A stretch of 64,000 bases of DNA from Siphonodentalium dalli. Its lineage: Eukaryota > Mollusca > Scaphopoda > Gadilida > Siphonodentaliidae. Location: the NCBI GenBank assembly GCA_032622095.1, contig CP136064.1:189399794-189463793 (forward strand). Direction: 5' to 3'. The position numbers were made by a program, and so were the translations under genes. The notes under the pieces are model-generated. The model was not told where the DNA came from. It saw nothing but the letters and a program-made list of their open reading frames with translations, and made no database searches. Below, one piece after another: positions 43,170 through 55,114 of the stretch (the stretch's first letter is position 1; every line of letters starts with the position of its first letter).

Positions 43170-44150
43170 TTTTTATGTGATGACTCGAAAATACGGGAAA
43201 GTTTACTGTGAAGTTGGACATTTTGTCCTTTGATGCATGATGGTAGCGAATTTTGGCCCACAGGAAAGGCAAAACTTGATGTGCGGAAACAAGTCAAATA
43301 CTTAAGATTAAAATGGAGTTGAGGACATGTGATATTGTATTTTGAAGAGGTACACTTTGCTGATCCAAACGAGTCAACATCGGTAGCATTGTTTGGATGT
43401 ATTTTTAGTTTTCCTAGAGATGGTAAATTACTGTACATGGATTGTTACCCTTTTCTCTTCCTCAGTACTATGGAGTAAAGCAGGGGATGAAAAAGGGACA
43501 GTATGTAAGGCAAGCGAAGCGTATTACAAGTCACTATTTCAATTTTAAACCAACCATTTAATAGATGATTGACTACAGCTATTTTTATAATGGGCATTTA
43601 AAAACAACTCTCAAGAGATATATAATCAATCACCATTCAATGTTCCTATAACCTGGGTTCTGAGGAAACAGAACACCTATTTATAAAACTGTGACCTGGT
43701 CTGTAAGAATGCCCAAGGGTATGAGCAAATTTAATAGAAGAGAAATAAGGATTTTTGTATGATTCAATCTCTTAACATAGCCTTTGATTCTCCCACAAAT
43801 TGAATAACGGTACAAAAAGAATCAGGAAAAGGCCCCACATAGTGTCATAATTACATAGAGAGCTATACATATCAATCTAAGAGACATTGATGGCCGCACA
43901 ATGGGTGATCTGGAATCTCATAATTAAATATAACCATGCTGGTCCAACGAGTAATGGAGAGGAACTTTAAATACATAGTTCTGTTTTAAGTAATTTTTTT
44001 GATCCATATTCATTATGAAATGGTTTGATTTGTTAATCACGTTTTATGTCACTTTATAGCAGCTGTGGCTTATACATGGCATCAGCCAGGTTTAGATACC
44101 ACTATGTCGCATTTAACACTTTCTTGTCTAAATGGAAAGTATATAAAAGT
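43170..44150. other. No gene recognised
   Basis: A minus-strand frame of 91 codons (43438-43163) and other short frames are without known motifs. The sequence is mostly low-copy. Confidence 0.35.
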
Positions 44151-44154
44151 ATAC

Positions 44155-44650
44155 ATTGGAATGTTCTATTATTCATATCGAGGGATCTTCAGGTAATAAC
44201 AGCAGACAGCAGACAGATGAAAAGCTAATACATAGTGCAGATGGATTCATATACATTGCTGAGAAATTTTCCGATATTTATGGATAAGTTCAACAGGCAA
44301 CTACTCATCAATGATTATTTCGTATAAAAAGGATTAACTTCAAGGCAATGAATTTATCAGGTTTTAGACAGAATTATGTCATACTTCGGTTTTCAAGCAC
44401 CAAAAGACAAGAAATATATTTCATGTGTTTGGTGAGGAGAAAAATTTAGCTGGCATGACATGTTATTTTTCAGAACAAACTCTGTGGAACAGCTTTTAGT
44501 CAACAAAAAGATCTGAAATTCACATTCTTTACTAAATGGATTTTCCCCATCAAATATACAAGTATACATTGAAACAGTCTATTATTCATCTGGAGGGATG
44601 TACAGGAAATATAAGCAGACAATAGATAATATAAGTACACAAGTGTGGCC
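44155..44650. repeat. Two copies of a TCTATTATTCAT repeat
   Basis: AATGTTCTATTATTCATATC (44160) and AACAGTCTATTATTCATCTG (44572), each followed by an AGGGAT block and an A-rich stretch with AGCAGACA. A third relative is at 12360. CAACTACTCATCAATGA also recurs (44297, about 44694). Confidence 0.5.
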
Positions 44651-44855
44651 GTTTGTTGAACTTATTAAGTGAAGATTACCTATAAAGGGAACGTACTACT
44701 CATCAATGAGCCAAAAAGGATTGAAGTCCATATTTATGCTAATACTAACATATGGAAATTTTTGAAATGCTAGAAACAGCTAGGTTTCTTCAGTCTCTAG
44801 TGAAATCTTTAAATCACCACCTTGAAGTGTGTGCATAAAGAGCTATACATATATA

Positions 44856-45038
44856 CAGTAATGCCCTAAATAATCGACTCTTTAACCACAGCAGAATAAT
44901 GGGTAATTTTTCAGGATTTAGTCAGAAATATGGCTTGTTGCCATTCCTTGGAAAGCTCTCACATATTTCAGACTAAATCCTGAAAAATTACCCATAATTC
45001 TGCTGTGGTTAAGGAGTAAATTATTTAGGGCACTACTG
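44856..45038. mobile_element. CAGTAATGCCC MITE, full ends, short loop
   Basis: CAGTAATGCCCTAAATAATC to TTTAGGGCACTACTG with TA on both sides. The loop part GAATGGCAACAAGCC is missing from the right arm, so the copy is 183 bp. Confidence 0.85.
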
Positions 45039-45191
45039 TAGTACTGTACACAGAACGACATGAATGCTATGAGATTAACTACATCTTAATAGAGGTGTTA
45101 ACTTTCCGAAAACCTTATAAAACACAACTAATTATGTTGTAAGAGTTTCCTGAAATGAATGGTAATGATTGACATATATTTTTCAAATTGC

Positions 45192-45303
45192 TTGAGGAAT
45201 TAAAAAGTGACTTGCCAAAACTTTTGCCAAATGAAAATATTTTTTGCCAAATGTGAATTATTTTTGCCATTGGCAAATTTGGTAAGTGGCAGCGTGAACC
45301 CTG
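45192..45303 (-). mobile_element. Solo end of the 39750 hAT-like family
   Basis: The inverse complement begins CCAGGGTTCACGCTGCCAC and has AATGGCAAAAATAATTCACA and TTTGGCAAAAAATATTTTC, matching the left end at 39750-39860. No opposite end is seen. Confidence 0.55.
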
Positions 45304-45685
45304 GCATGAACTTTGTAATTCTAGGAACAGGCATGCATGAAAGACACTGATCTCACAAAGGGTGATATTGAATCTCATGATTACATAAAATCAAAGCTGA
45401 TAAATTAGTAATTGGAGTATTAGAGGCAGTTAAATACATTTTAGTTCCTTATTATTCCAAATTTGTTATGGAATAAATAGCATTGTTTGCATTTTCATGG
45501 TGGGGAATTGATGATTATCACGCATTCAAAATGGCCGAGGCATTTGCAAATGAAACCAGAAATGAGGAGAAAGGTAACAAGAGATGGACTGTCGTCCGGT
45601 GCATACCCCCTCATGGCATACCGCCTAGTGTGGGCATATCTATAACTTATGATGGCTATACTCAGACATATGGACCCAGAAATTA

Positions 45686-46800
45686 GCATTTTCATATAAA
45701 CAAAGATGAATAACTATAGAACAAAAAACCAAAACAAACATTTGAATGTGCCATTAAATGTCCTCATAGTGGTGAACATCCATAAAAAATTTCATTGAGA
45801 TCCGAGCATTACTGTTCAAGTTATGAGTTGAACAGACATCGGATGGATCAAACAGCCAACATTTCCAGATAAACAAAGATGAATTACTCTAGAATGGAAA
45901 AGCAGAACAGCACAATGGAACCCTCTATTTAATGTCCTCATAGCAGTGAACATCTATACCAAATTCCATTGAGATCCCAGCACAACTGTTGAAGTTACGA
46001 CATGAACAGACACCAGATGGACCAAAAAGCCAACATTTCCAGATGAACAAAGATGAATAACTCTAGAATGGAAAAGCGGAACAAAACGATGGAACCCTCT
46101 TTTCAAAGTCCTCATAGTAGTGAACATCCATACCAAATCCCATTGAGATCCCAGTACAACTGTCGAAGTTACAATATGAACAGACACCAGACGAACCAAA
46201 AAGCCAACATTTCCAGATGAACAAAGATGTATAACTCTAGAATGGAAAATCCGAACAAAACGATGGAACCCTCTATTGAATGCCCTCATAGTAGTGAACA
46301 TCCATACAAAATTTCATTGAGATCCGAGCACTACTGTTCAGGTTATGAAATGAACAGACACCAGATGGACCAAAAATCCAACATTTCAAGATAAACAAAG
46401 ATGAATAACTCTAGAATGGAAAATCCGAACAAAACGATGGAACCCTCTATTTAATGTCCTCATAGTTGTGAACATCCACACCAAATTTGGTTGAGATCCC
46501 AGCACAACTGTTGAAGTTACGACATGAACAGACACCAGACGGACCAAAAAGCCACTATTTCCAGATAAACAAAGATGAATAACTCTAGAATGGAAAATCC
46601 AAACAAAACGATGGAACCCTCTATTTATGTCCTCATAATAGTGAACATCCATACCTAATTTCATTGAGATCCGAGCACTACTGTTCAAGTTATGACACGA
46701 ACAGACATCGGACGGACGTACGCACGCACGGACGCACGGACGGACGGACGGACAGGTGCAAAACAGTATACCCCCCCTTTTTTTTTTTTAAAGGGGGTAT
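45686..46800. repeat. 174-bp tandem array, six units, with GGAC tail
   Basis: Units start near 45686, 45860, 46034, 46208, 46382 and 46556, exactly 174 bp apart. Each holds CATTTCCAGATAAACAAAGA, TGAATAACTCTAGAATGGAA, CGATGGAACCCTCTATT and TTCATTGAGATCC. The array ends in GGACGGAC repeats (46710-46754) and a hairpin TATACCCCCCC / AAAGGGGGTATA around poly-T. Because 174 is divisible by 3, frames stay open across units (minus-strand frames of 115 and 100 codons); these are shadows of the array. Confidence 0.9.
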
Positions 46801-47480
46801 AATAAACTAGGATATGATATATAACATAGTTTTTTGGCAGCTACGAGCATATGCTGTGCTATTTTTCAAACAAGCTGATACCTCATTTGTGTCAAACTCA
46901 CAGTTGTTGCTCAAACATTCGGTCAGTTGTCAGCCGATTGATTCTCCTAGATGTATGGACTTGTGTATTCCACGAACCTCCAACTGGCAACTTTGGTCAG
47001 AATGTTATAGAAAAATACTGAGTTTTACAGAACAAATAAGGCATCAACTTGTTTTTAAAATATTCTAGCATATGCCCGTAACAGTCAAAATTCTATGTTT
47101 TGTGTCAGCTCCTATGTTTTTGTGCATTTGCACATTCTGAATGCTCACCAACCTCAAAACTACGTGATTCCCCACCATGATTTTATGTTGCTTACAGCTG
47201 CTGCAGTCATATCAGGGTTTTGAATTAAAATAGCTATGTTTAGATACCGCTATGACAAACTTCGGACTGCAAACATTTTTTTTCTAAACAAGGTCTATGG
47301 AATAGTTTTCTTTAGTCAACAGCAAAATCTGAAAAGCACTTTCTTGAAGTCTGAATTACAGTGTATATATGTGAACATACAGGCATGACATTCTTTTTCT
47401 AAATGTTGGCAACAGGTTTCAAGAAATTGATAAGCAGAATAAATGTGGTATTCAATTTCTTGCACAATGAATGCTGAACA
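46801..47480. other. No gene supported
   Basis: The frame 46814-47068 (84 codons) has no recognised domain. No element ends were seen. Confidence 0.35.
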
Positions 47481-47481
47481 G

Positions 47482-47536
47482 GCACTTCAATTTGAATCAG
47501 TGTTCTGTAACAGAACACTGATTCAAATTGAAGTGC
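47482..47536. repeat. Perfect inverted repeat, 26-bp arms, 3-bp loop
   Basis: The arm GCACTTCAATTTGAATCAGT continues TGTTCTG and is followed after TAA by its exact inverse complement. The surrounding sequence is not palindromic. Confidence 0.9.
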
Positions 47537-47984
47537 GACTGTATGATAAAATTCAAAATCCAGTGAACCATAGTCCTAGTCGATTCACTCAATTCGCCCC
47601 ATTTCCATTTTATAACAACTTCAAATTCTTAAATCTTGTCTGGGAACTCAATAGTCATTTGAATCTCGAGTAATGACGCCCCGGAGACGTACAAACATCT
47701 GAGAGCTTCACTTCCAGAGGCCTTCTTATTTTAGAACTCTCAGAGGGTTTATGTATAAATGGGGAGATAATTTAATCCCACGCCATCAATCAGCCGTAAT
47801 AAGATATTGTCAAGGCAATCAGCACATTTGAAATTGGAAAATTGCTGTGGATGGAAGACAATTTTTATGAATAAACGACCCGTGGATGCCTAAATTATAG
47901 CTACAGTCAGGCATAAAGAAAGTTGAAAATCCTCTTAGTCTCTCTAGACTGTCGTATCAGGCTTGAAACAACCTAAATTCAACT
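47537..47984. other. No recognised feature
   Basis: Low-copy sequence with no supported exon. Confidence 0.4.
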
Positions 47985-48150
47985 CATATATAGAGGATCT
48001 CCAACGAGTTATGTTGGGATATAAGATTTTATGAAACGAGTTTGATTAATTTGATTCACAACAAGTCGCAGACGAATTATGAATCAAATTTATCAAACGA
48101 GTTTCATAAAATCTTGTATCCCAACTTAACGAGTTGAAGATCTTGTATAT
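47985..48150. mobile_element. Palindromic MITE-like element
   Basis: ATATAGAGGATCTCCAACGA, GTTGGGATATAAGATTTTAT and GAAACGAGTTTGATTAATTT pair with AAATTTATCAAACGAGTTTC, ATAAAATCTTGTATCCCAAC and CGAGTTGAAGATCTTGTAT. The loop is about 20 bp. No other copy was noticed in the window. Confidence 0.7.
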
Positions 48151-48167
48151 CACAAGAAAAAACTAGA

Positions 48168-48440
48168 GCTTTATCCCTTTTTTACAAATCAAAATCCTTA
48201 ACAGAAGCTTAAAAATGCACACATTTAAATTGTTGGCTGAGACGCTTCACGGCCGTATATGACAGTATTGCACGCTCGAGCTGCCTATGGAATATATAGT
48301 ACCCCAATTTACTTTTTTTGTTTTTGTGTCTATTTTCGTATGTGCAACGAATGGACAAGAATTTAAGTTTAATGAACAAAGCAATCATTTTGCATTATCT
48401 TGTGTTGTTGTCATGTGCGGCTATACGAAATAGTATTAAT
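48168..48440. repeat. Inverted copy of the 42885-43165 repeat
   Basis: The order of shared blocks is reversed and complemented relative to 42885-43165. Two copies 5 kb apart in opposite orientation bracket the 174-bp array. Confidence 0.65.
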
Positions 48441-49221
48441 CTCCCTGATACAATGTAAAGTCATATTGTTGGTGCGATGCCAAGTTGGCGGGAAGCACGT
48501 GTCTATTTGTCACTAGTGATGGATAAGGAAATATGTAATGGCTTTTTAAATGATATAATCAGGGTTTCATGTGATATAGTTATATTTTCAACTATTAAAG
48601 TTGGATATGGATATCAATATTGCATAAATTTGATGCGGCATAATCCAAATTCAACTCAGTATCTATGAAAAACAGATGCAGTGACAATTTTCCCAGCAGA
48701 GACGTGTGGATAAACAGTACTAAAAAATGTACCATTATCGCAATGAATAGGTTAATGTGACAGGACTACAGAAGTACTTTGTACTTCTGTATAAGGAATT
48801 CAATATATACAATTGTTTTAACATTCAAGCCTTAAAATAATTTCAGAATTTCCACTTTTACTTTTGTATCTGAGTAACTAAATTAGTTTCTTTCAGTGAC
48901 AGTCAAATATTTATTTCAGCCAGTGAGCATGTGATTTTCAAGATGTTTAACATGTCAATGACCATAAAACGCAAGTTATTTCAAGGCTTGTCTCCGCTAA
49001 CAAAGGTATGGATATAGAGTTGATGTGCATGTATATAATATAATTAAAAACAAAATTAAGACATACTAGTTAAAGCTACATTATGACAACTATAATGTGA
49101 AATAAAGTTACATGTATAAAGTAGCTAGAAATTATCAACCAAACTAAAATGACTAATGCTAACTAAATTATTGAAGGTACTCAAGGAGTTCGTAGTAGGT
49201 AAATGTCCAAAAAATATAATA
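48441..49221. other. No gene supported
   Basis: The frame 48477-48668 (63 codons) has no known domain. ACAGAAGTACTTTGTACTTCTGT near 48767 is a small perfect palindrome of 23 bases around TTT. Confidence 0.4.
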
Positions 49222-49410
49222 CAGTAATGCCATAAATAATTGACTACGTAACCACAGCAGAATTATGGATAATTTTTCAGGATTTAGTTGGAAATATGGC
49301 TTGTTGTTCAGCTTCCCGCTGAATGGCAACAAGCCATATTTCCGACTAAATCCTGAAAAATTACCAATGATTCTGCTGTGGTTAGGGGTCGATTATTTAG
49401 GACATTACTG
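49222..49410. mobile_element. CAGTAATGCCC MITE, full ends
   Basis: CAGTAATGCCATAAATAATT to TTTAGGACATTACTG with TA after the right end. The loop is shortened near TTGTTCAGCTTCCCGCTG. Confidence 0.85.
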
Positions 49411-49792
49411 TAATCTGTAAAAACACCACCACGAAGAAGAACATGGAAATATAGACACACTATGTTCTTATATTCATTATTGATAGTTCTCCAATAACGA
49501 AATTTCACATGTTGAAACCATTATTATGTAAACAAATCTGTTACAGTGATTTGTCAACAAACATTACTAATCGTGTCGGAAGTTCAAATATTTTAGTCAC
49601 AATATTATTTTCAGAATATTTGTTAATGCTTTGCCATTTTCCAATATTTACCATCAAGTATACATGTAGATTTTACTTTGGCATCTTATTGGATTAATTG
49701 GACTTTTGACCAGTAATGCCACTGTAACAGTAAATTATTACATAACAATGGTTTTGAAATGCGATATCTCATTATTGGAAAGTTATTAATAA

Positions 49793-49953
49793 CAAGCCTG
49801 AAATAGGGTGTCTGTCATTTGCAGAATGAGGTCCCCAGAGGGTGAATTTAGTGATGCTACCCCGCATAGCGGGCTAGCATCACCAAATTCACCCTCTGGG
49901 AACCTCATTCTGCTGAGGTGTTAGCAGAATGAGGTCCCCTATTTCAAGGCTTG
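49793..49953. mobile_element. hAT-like MITE, 161 bp, TSD ATTAATAA
   Basis: The perfect 8-bp duplication ATTAATAA lies at 49785-49792 and 49954-49961. CAAGCCTGAAATAGGGTG to TATTTCAAGGCTTG. It is a deletion form of the 10002 family: the first half-palindrome and GAGGTGTTAGCAGAATGAGG are kept, then the sequence jumps to the right end. Confidence 0.9.
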
Positions 49954-50185
49954 ATTAATAATGAACAAATAAAGAACATTGTCAATCTAATTTATTATGT
50001 ACTTGTTAATGATAGTTGTCTTACAAACTTTTATGTTATTTTGCATGAACCCCTTCGAATGCCTTGGGTCCCTTTGATAAATATGTGTTCACGTCAGCTA
50101 ATTAGAAGTCAAAGGAGAGATATAATCTTCAAGCATCAATATAAATATGTTGAGATATACATGAGATACTAACAGATACATAAAC

Positions 50186-50342
50186 AATACATACAGTTTT
50201 TTTTTAATACGAAATATCTATGAGTGTCTGGAAAGAAATATCAAATTTACACGAGCGGCTGCAAACCTCAAGTGAAAATTTGATATTTCAATTCAGACAC
50301 AAATGAGATGTTTCAGGTATTCAAACAAAAACTATAGGTATT
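50186..50342. mobile_element. Palindromic MITE, second copy of 19334 type
   Basis: AATACATACAGTTTTTTTTT, GTCTGGAAAGAAATATCAAA to CAAACAAAAACTATAGGTAT. The arms pair around the loop GAGCGGCTGCAAACCTC. Confidence 0.8.
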
Positions 50343-50744
50343 CTTTTTTAAATATATATGCCTTATTTGTAATCAAAGTTGTTGATTGATTATAAGGCAT
50401 TTTCCCTTTTTTTTTACAATAAATTGAACAAATACTCATAAAGAAACATAATTGCGTCAACTGCCAGCAAGCTACAGTGAAATAACGAAAGCTAGTGATA
50501 TAACGAAATCGTGTTTCACAGGGCTTCTAAGAGATACATACGACAATATACGTTTCGGTAATTTTCTGCTATTTTATAGGCAAACATAATAAAAGACAGA
50601 TATTGACTTGCAAATCACTGTGCAAATACGCATATAAGTGAAAACAATTATTGGATGAAAACAACAGCATAAGGTTGAAAGCAGGTATTTAATTTCTGTT
50701 ACTTTAGAAAATCATTCTAAGGCATAAAAAGTCCCTTCTGAGGA
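50343..50744. other. No recognised feature
   Basis: AT-rich, low-copy. GTGAAATAACGAAAGC and GTGATATAACGAAATC are adjacent near-duplicates at about 50475-50510. Confidence 0.4.
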
Positions 50745-50992
50745 ACATAAAGTCATATATTTACACAGCCCGTGTGTCTTACACTGAATCCTGTTCGGTG
50801 ATTGGTCAATGGCCAATTGGGTTGTATGTGTTATACCCCAATAATACACACATTTACAATGAACTGACGTCATATATTGTTGACCTAGATGACTAAAAGC
50901 GGTAGATAAATCACTGGGCGTGTTTTTATGTGAGTGGCCATGGAATAATCGATCTGTAATTCACATGTAGAATATTGGGCTAACTTAGAGTT
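50745..50992. repeat. Promoter-like dispersed repeat, inverted copy at 61775-62012
   Basis: GATTGGTCAATGGCCAATTG (CCAAT-type boxes in both orientations), TGACGTCA (CRE consensus at about 50873), TTGTTGACCTAGATGACTAA, CACTGGGCGTGTTTT and GGCCATGG recur inverted and diverged at 61775-62012. The conserved density of promoter-like boxes is notable, but transcription is not shown. Confidence 0.65.
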
Positions 50993-52316
50993 CTGCATGA
51001 TATAATGTCTGACCTGCACACAGATTTCAAAAGAAATCAATGAGGACAACGCTATATAAATAAAATAAATGAATGTGGTTTGAGTGTTTTATTGCAGGAT
51101 ATGTTGATAGTAACAAAATAATTTAGCATAAGCGGATTGACACCTGAACACATGACCAATCTAAAACCTTATTGAATGTTACTTCAATGAATGTTACAGA
51201 CTTACTGATGAATTTTTATGATCTTACAAGTGTCCGATCATAGTTATCCAATGTATTCAAATAGTTTATCTGTTTAATAATTTGGTAAGCGGACAGTATA
51301 ACTTCCTTTTCTGATCTCATCGAAGATAAACAATTCAGATTTGAAAATGATGGTGTGTGTTGTCAATTTGGATATAATTGACAAATGATGGTGTGTGTTG
51401 TCAATTTGGATATAATATTTGTAAAAAATAACTACTTTGAGCAAGATTATTCTCTATTTCATCACTCTCCCAGAGTGTTTCACCTTACTTTAAGTATAAA
51501 GCATTTTATGTTTTTATCTACTGGTAACTACTTTGACATCCAAATGAAGAAGCTTGAAGATTATATGTGTTGCTTTATAATATACCAGCATAAAGTATTT
51601 TTAGAGATGCTGAATCTGATCAGTTATATCAGTAGTATGATTTACTGTAAAACCCACACCACTTGTTATCTATATATTCTCATGTAGAAGGTAATTCTAG
51701 AAAAAATAATCTAAAAAAGCCCCTATATTGTTAAATTGAAATTTAATTATCTTATATGCCAGTAGAATAATTATATTGGGTTAAAAATTGTTATTCAGTG
51801 TATGTTGAAAAATTTCACATATCTGTGCGATGCCTGTGGCATAAAAAATCTGTCGATAAACTGGAAGTTCAGTCAAGAGACTAAAAGAAATACTAGTATG
51901 CTATAATAATTTGCTTCAAGTATAATTGGTTGTGTTACTACGAAAGCATGAAAGCAATTTATACAAAAGAATTGCTCTAAAACCATACTAATCCCACAGA
52001 ACACCTTACGGCCACAACAACAAAATAACCTGGTTTACAAACTTTTGGGTTGAAAAAACTTAAGATGCAGGAAGGGAAAAAATAAAATGTGCATCACAAC
52101 CACAACAATTGATAAATATCGGGAACTGTCCATGAATTTGACAAAATGTTTGAATACAATAAATTTTAATTATAAATGCACTTATAAATGCACTTATAAA
52201 TTCAGTTATATCTTTGCATAAAATTGTATAAATAATGGAAAAGTTAGTGAAAGCCAATTAAAAGAGACTCTGCCATCAACTAATTTATTCACCACTTTGT
52301 CCACATGCTTTATATT
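50993..52316. other. Repeat-poor sequence; one 38-bp tandem duplication
   Basis: AATGATGGTGTGTGTTGTCA with the following TTTGGATATAAT occurs twice at 51345 and 51383. The frame 51385-51687 (100 codons) starts in that duplication and shows no known domain. Confidence 0.4.
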
Positions 52317-52580
52317 TTAACCATTACATGACATGAGCTGCGCTGGTGCAGCATTAAAGACCCTGTACCAGTGCATTCTCTTATATAAGTGAGTCTTTCA
52401 TTCGGAGCCTCGCATATATAAGAGAATGCACTGGCTTACAAGGTCAAAGTAAATGTTGTTAGGCCAATGCATTCTCTTATATAGATGAGGCTCCCTATGG
52501 GGAAACTCGCATATATAATAGAATGCATTGGCACAAGGTTTTCGCAAAAATTCAGGAAGCTTATGTCATGGAAGGGCTTA
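52317..52580 (+). mobile_element. piggyBac-like TTAA MITE, copy 8
   Basis: TTAACCATTACATGACATGA to ATGTCATGGAAGGGCTTAT. Both hairpins are intact (CTCTTATATAAGTGAG with CTCGCATATATAAGAG; CTTATATAGATGAGGCTCCC with its inverse). The right TTAA has changed to TTAT. Confidence 0.85.
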
Positions 52581-52726
52581 TCAACATAAATATAAAACCA
52601 ATCAAATAAAAAATTTATTTATTTTTACAATATTGAGAAAAAATTGTATGAGGTGTTCGTAAACCAGACTATACATTGCTGTTGCCTAAGCAAATAATAA
52701 ATAATATTTAAAGCGAGATGGAGTAC

Positions 52727-52765
52727 CTCATCAGACCATTCTTCTATATCTTCTAATTCATATTG
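52727..52765 (-). CDS. Candidate 39-bp exon, QYELEDIEEWSDE
   Basis: On the minus strand a good pyrimidine tract and acceptor (TTGTTTCTTCACTTTATTTAAG) precede 13 codons reading QYELEDIEEWSDE, followed by GTACTC as a weak donor. Length is a multiple of three and both borders are phase 0, as for the exon at 61185-61385. The peptide is acidic. The donor is poor and the frame also continues open, so this remains a weak candidate. Confidence 0.25.
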
Positions 52766-52872
52766 CTTAAATAAAGTGAAGAAACAATGAAATATGAGTG
52801 CCAGTAGGGCTGAAATGATACATTTTCTCACAATATGACTCAGTACCATGACTCAGTGCCCACAATATGATA

Positions 52873-52979
52873 CAGTAATGCCCTAAATGAATGGCAACAA
52901 GCCATATTTCCGACTAAATCCTGAAAAGTTACCCATAATTCTGCTGTGGTTAAGGAGTCGATTATTTAGGGCATTACTG
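52873..52979. mobile_element. CAGTAATGCCC MITE, left-arm deletion derivative
   Basis: The first 16 bases CAGTAATGCCCTAAAT join directly to the complete right arm starting GAATGGCAACAAGCC and ending TTTAGGGCATTACTG, with TA on both sides. It is the mirror image of the deletion at 37681. Confidence 0.85.
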
Positions 52980-53990
52980 TACTTATCGTGTCGCGGTTAA
53001 CATAATGGATATGTACCAATATTCATGTAATCTTGAGAGAGTTCATTTTTTATTCTCGTTTGTGTTGTCATTCTACAAAGCAGAAGGAATGTGAATCCAA
53101 TACAGCACATTAGATTGTCTACAGAAATGCAGAGCACACAATCAGAATATTGCGTATCAGTTGATGTCATAGTTACGAAGGTCACCTCGTGGGTAATTAT
53201 AATGTGTCAAAGGTGAACATTTGGAGTGCGCACTTTCAATAAGCAGAAACATACAAATTATACCAAATCAACTTCACTTGTGCGCAGTTTGTCAAGATGC
53301 AGTTACGGATTTGACCAGATTTGACTATTAAATTTCGTGAGAAAACCGTAACCAAATTTATCAACAAATAAAATAGGGACAGGGAGATGAATCGTATAGC
53401 ATACCGGTATCGAATATGTGACAATCTGGATCGTGAATCAAACGTGAAGAATGAATTGCAATGCATCAAAATTTCAATGAATCATTACAGGCCTAGATGC
53501 CAGCAATGAAATTAATCTATGGAGGTCTACATAAACATCGAATATCAAATTGTCAAATGTATTTTGAGAAAAAAGATTATGATATAAGCAATTATATAAG
53601 CTAATATATCCAAGATACTCCAATTGATTTATGGTTTAAAATATTCTACTTTACAATAAAAACTTTACAAAAAACATTACAATATAAGTTCACACTGTTT
53701 ACGGTTATCTGTTACCATGATATCAATAACCAATAATAGAAAACTTGCATCAAGGTATTTCTTTTATGACAGATTCACATCAAAATGAGATAGGCTTTAC
53801 ATAATCCATTGTGAGGTGAAAAAAGGTGCCATTTCCAGGCATGGAGACAGTTTACAAAACTTCTAACTAGAGCATCGCTAGGATGTGGCAAAATATGCCC
53901 TTTTTTTAATAGCCATTTTGAATTGCAATACCGCAAACTAAAATAATTTGAGCTAACAAAGAAAATCTGATATACCCCTAATTTATATGC
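52980..53990. other. Repeat-poor sequence without a recognised gene
   Basis: Several minus-strand frames of 60-77 codons lack domains and convincing splice sites. This may be intron. Confidence 0.4.
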
Positions 53991-53999
53991 CAAACTTTA

Positions 54000-54600
54000 T
54001 ATGTAACTCATGTGAAAATAATTGGACCGAACCCATATTCGAACATGGCCTGTGGTTTTAGCTGGGAAACACATATACCAGCTTTGGTTCAAATCAAATA
54101 ATCCAAACAGGATTTATCGATCAGAAACCGAAATGTTGTGAAATTGGTCAAATGCTGTCGAAAAAGGGCTGCATGCAACTCATCTAAAAATAATTGGATA
54201 TAACCAATATTCAAATTTGTCCTGAATCTTTAGCTGGGAAATAAACTTACCAACATTGGTCCAGGTCAAATAATCCATATAGACTTATCAGTCAGAAACC
54301 AAAAATGTTAACAGACAGTCAAATTCTGTGAAGAAGGGCCGTAATTATTGTAAAAATAATTGAACGGAGAACATATTCGAACTTGTCCTGAATCTTTAGC
54401 TGGGAAATACACATACCAACTTTGGTTCAGATCAAATAATCCAAACTGGAGTTATCCATCAGACACCAAAAATGTTAACGGATGGACAGACGGACGGGCA
54501 GAAACCAAAAATGTTAATGCACTGACAGATGGACGGGCAGATGGGCGGACATACGGCTAGACTGGTTACATAATACAAACTTTTATGAAAAGGGCGTATA
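54000..54600. repeat. Tandem repeat about 160-180 bp with GACGGACGGGC tail
   Basis: Three units contain AATAATTGGA(C/T)(C/A)G, CATATTCGAAC, TTTAGCTGGGAAA, CATACCAACTTTGGTTCA-like text, AATAATCCAAAC and CAGAAACCAAAAATGTT. The end carries GGACAGACGGACGGGCAG and an AAGGGCGTATAAAA tail. It has the same architecture as 45686-46800 with different units. Confidence 0.7.
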
Positions 54601-54707
54601 AAAATTCTATGGTTCCAGACTTTCATATAAACCCTGTTATATATACATGTAGTGTATAAATATAAAAAAAATATTTAGCTTCTAAAAATCACAGATATTA
54701 ATTATTT

Positions 54708-55110
54708 CAGATACCCAGAGGGTGAATTTAGCAGACTAGCATCACCAAATTCATCCTCTGGTTACCTAATTCTGCTTAGGTCTCATCTTCTCTGGAAAGT
54801 TTCTTTATTATCAAATTTCTATAGAATATTCAATTTATTTTTTCAGTTTAGTTTCTCTATATCCCCAATTTGTCAGATGTCACAATGCATAATCGAGGTT
54901 CCCAATGGGTGTACATCAAAATATTCACCATTTGGGAACTTCAAATCTGAGTCTATGTCTCCCATAGCAGTTGAGGCATAAGCAGAATGAGGTCCCCAGA
55001 GGGTGAATATAGTGATGCTAGCCCACTATGCAGGATAGTGTCACTAAATTCACCCTCTAGCCTGAGTCTAGGGACCACATTCTGCAAATGACAGGCATGT
55101 TATAATCAGG
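54708..55110. mobile_element. Eroded hAT-like MITE of the 10002 family
   Basis: Two half-palindromes (54716-54775 and 54985-55100) with AGAATGAGGTCCCCAGAGGG and TAAATTCACCCTCTAG flank 200 bp of other sequence. The end ATAATCAGGCTTGATG resembles the family end. Confidence 0.6.
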
Positions 55111-55114
55111 CTTG

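Noticed and set aside
45954-46688. Minus-strand frames of 115 and 100 codons with repeated residues
   Set aside because: They are read through the 174-bp tandem array, whose length is a multiple of three; the opposite strand and other units are equally open, and there is no start, domain or splice context.
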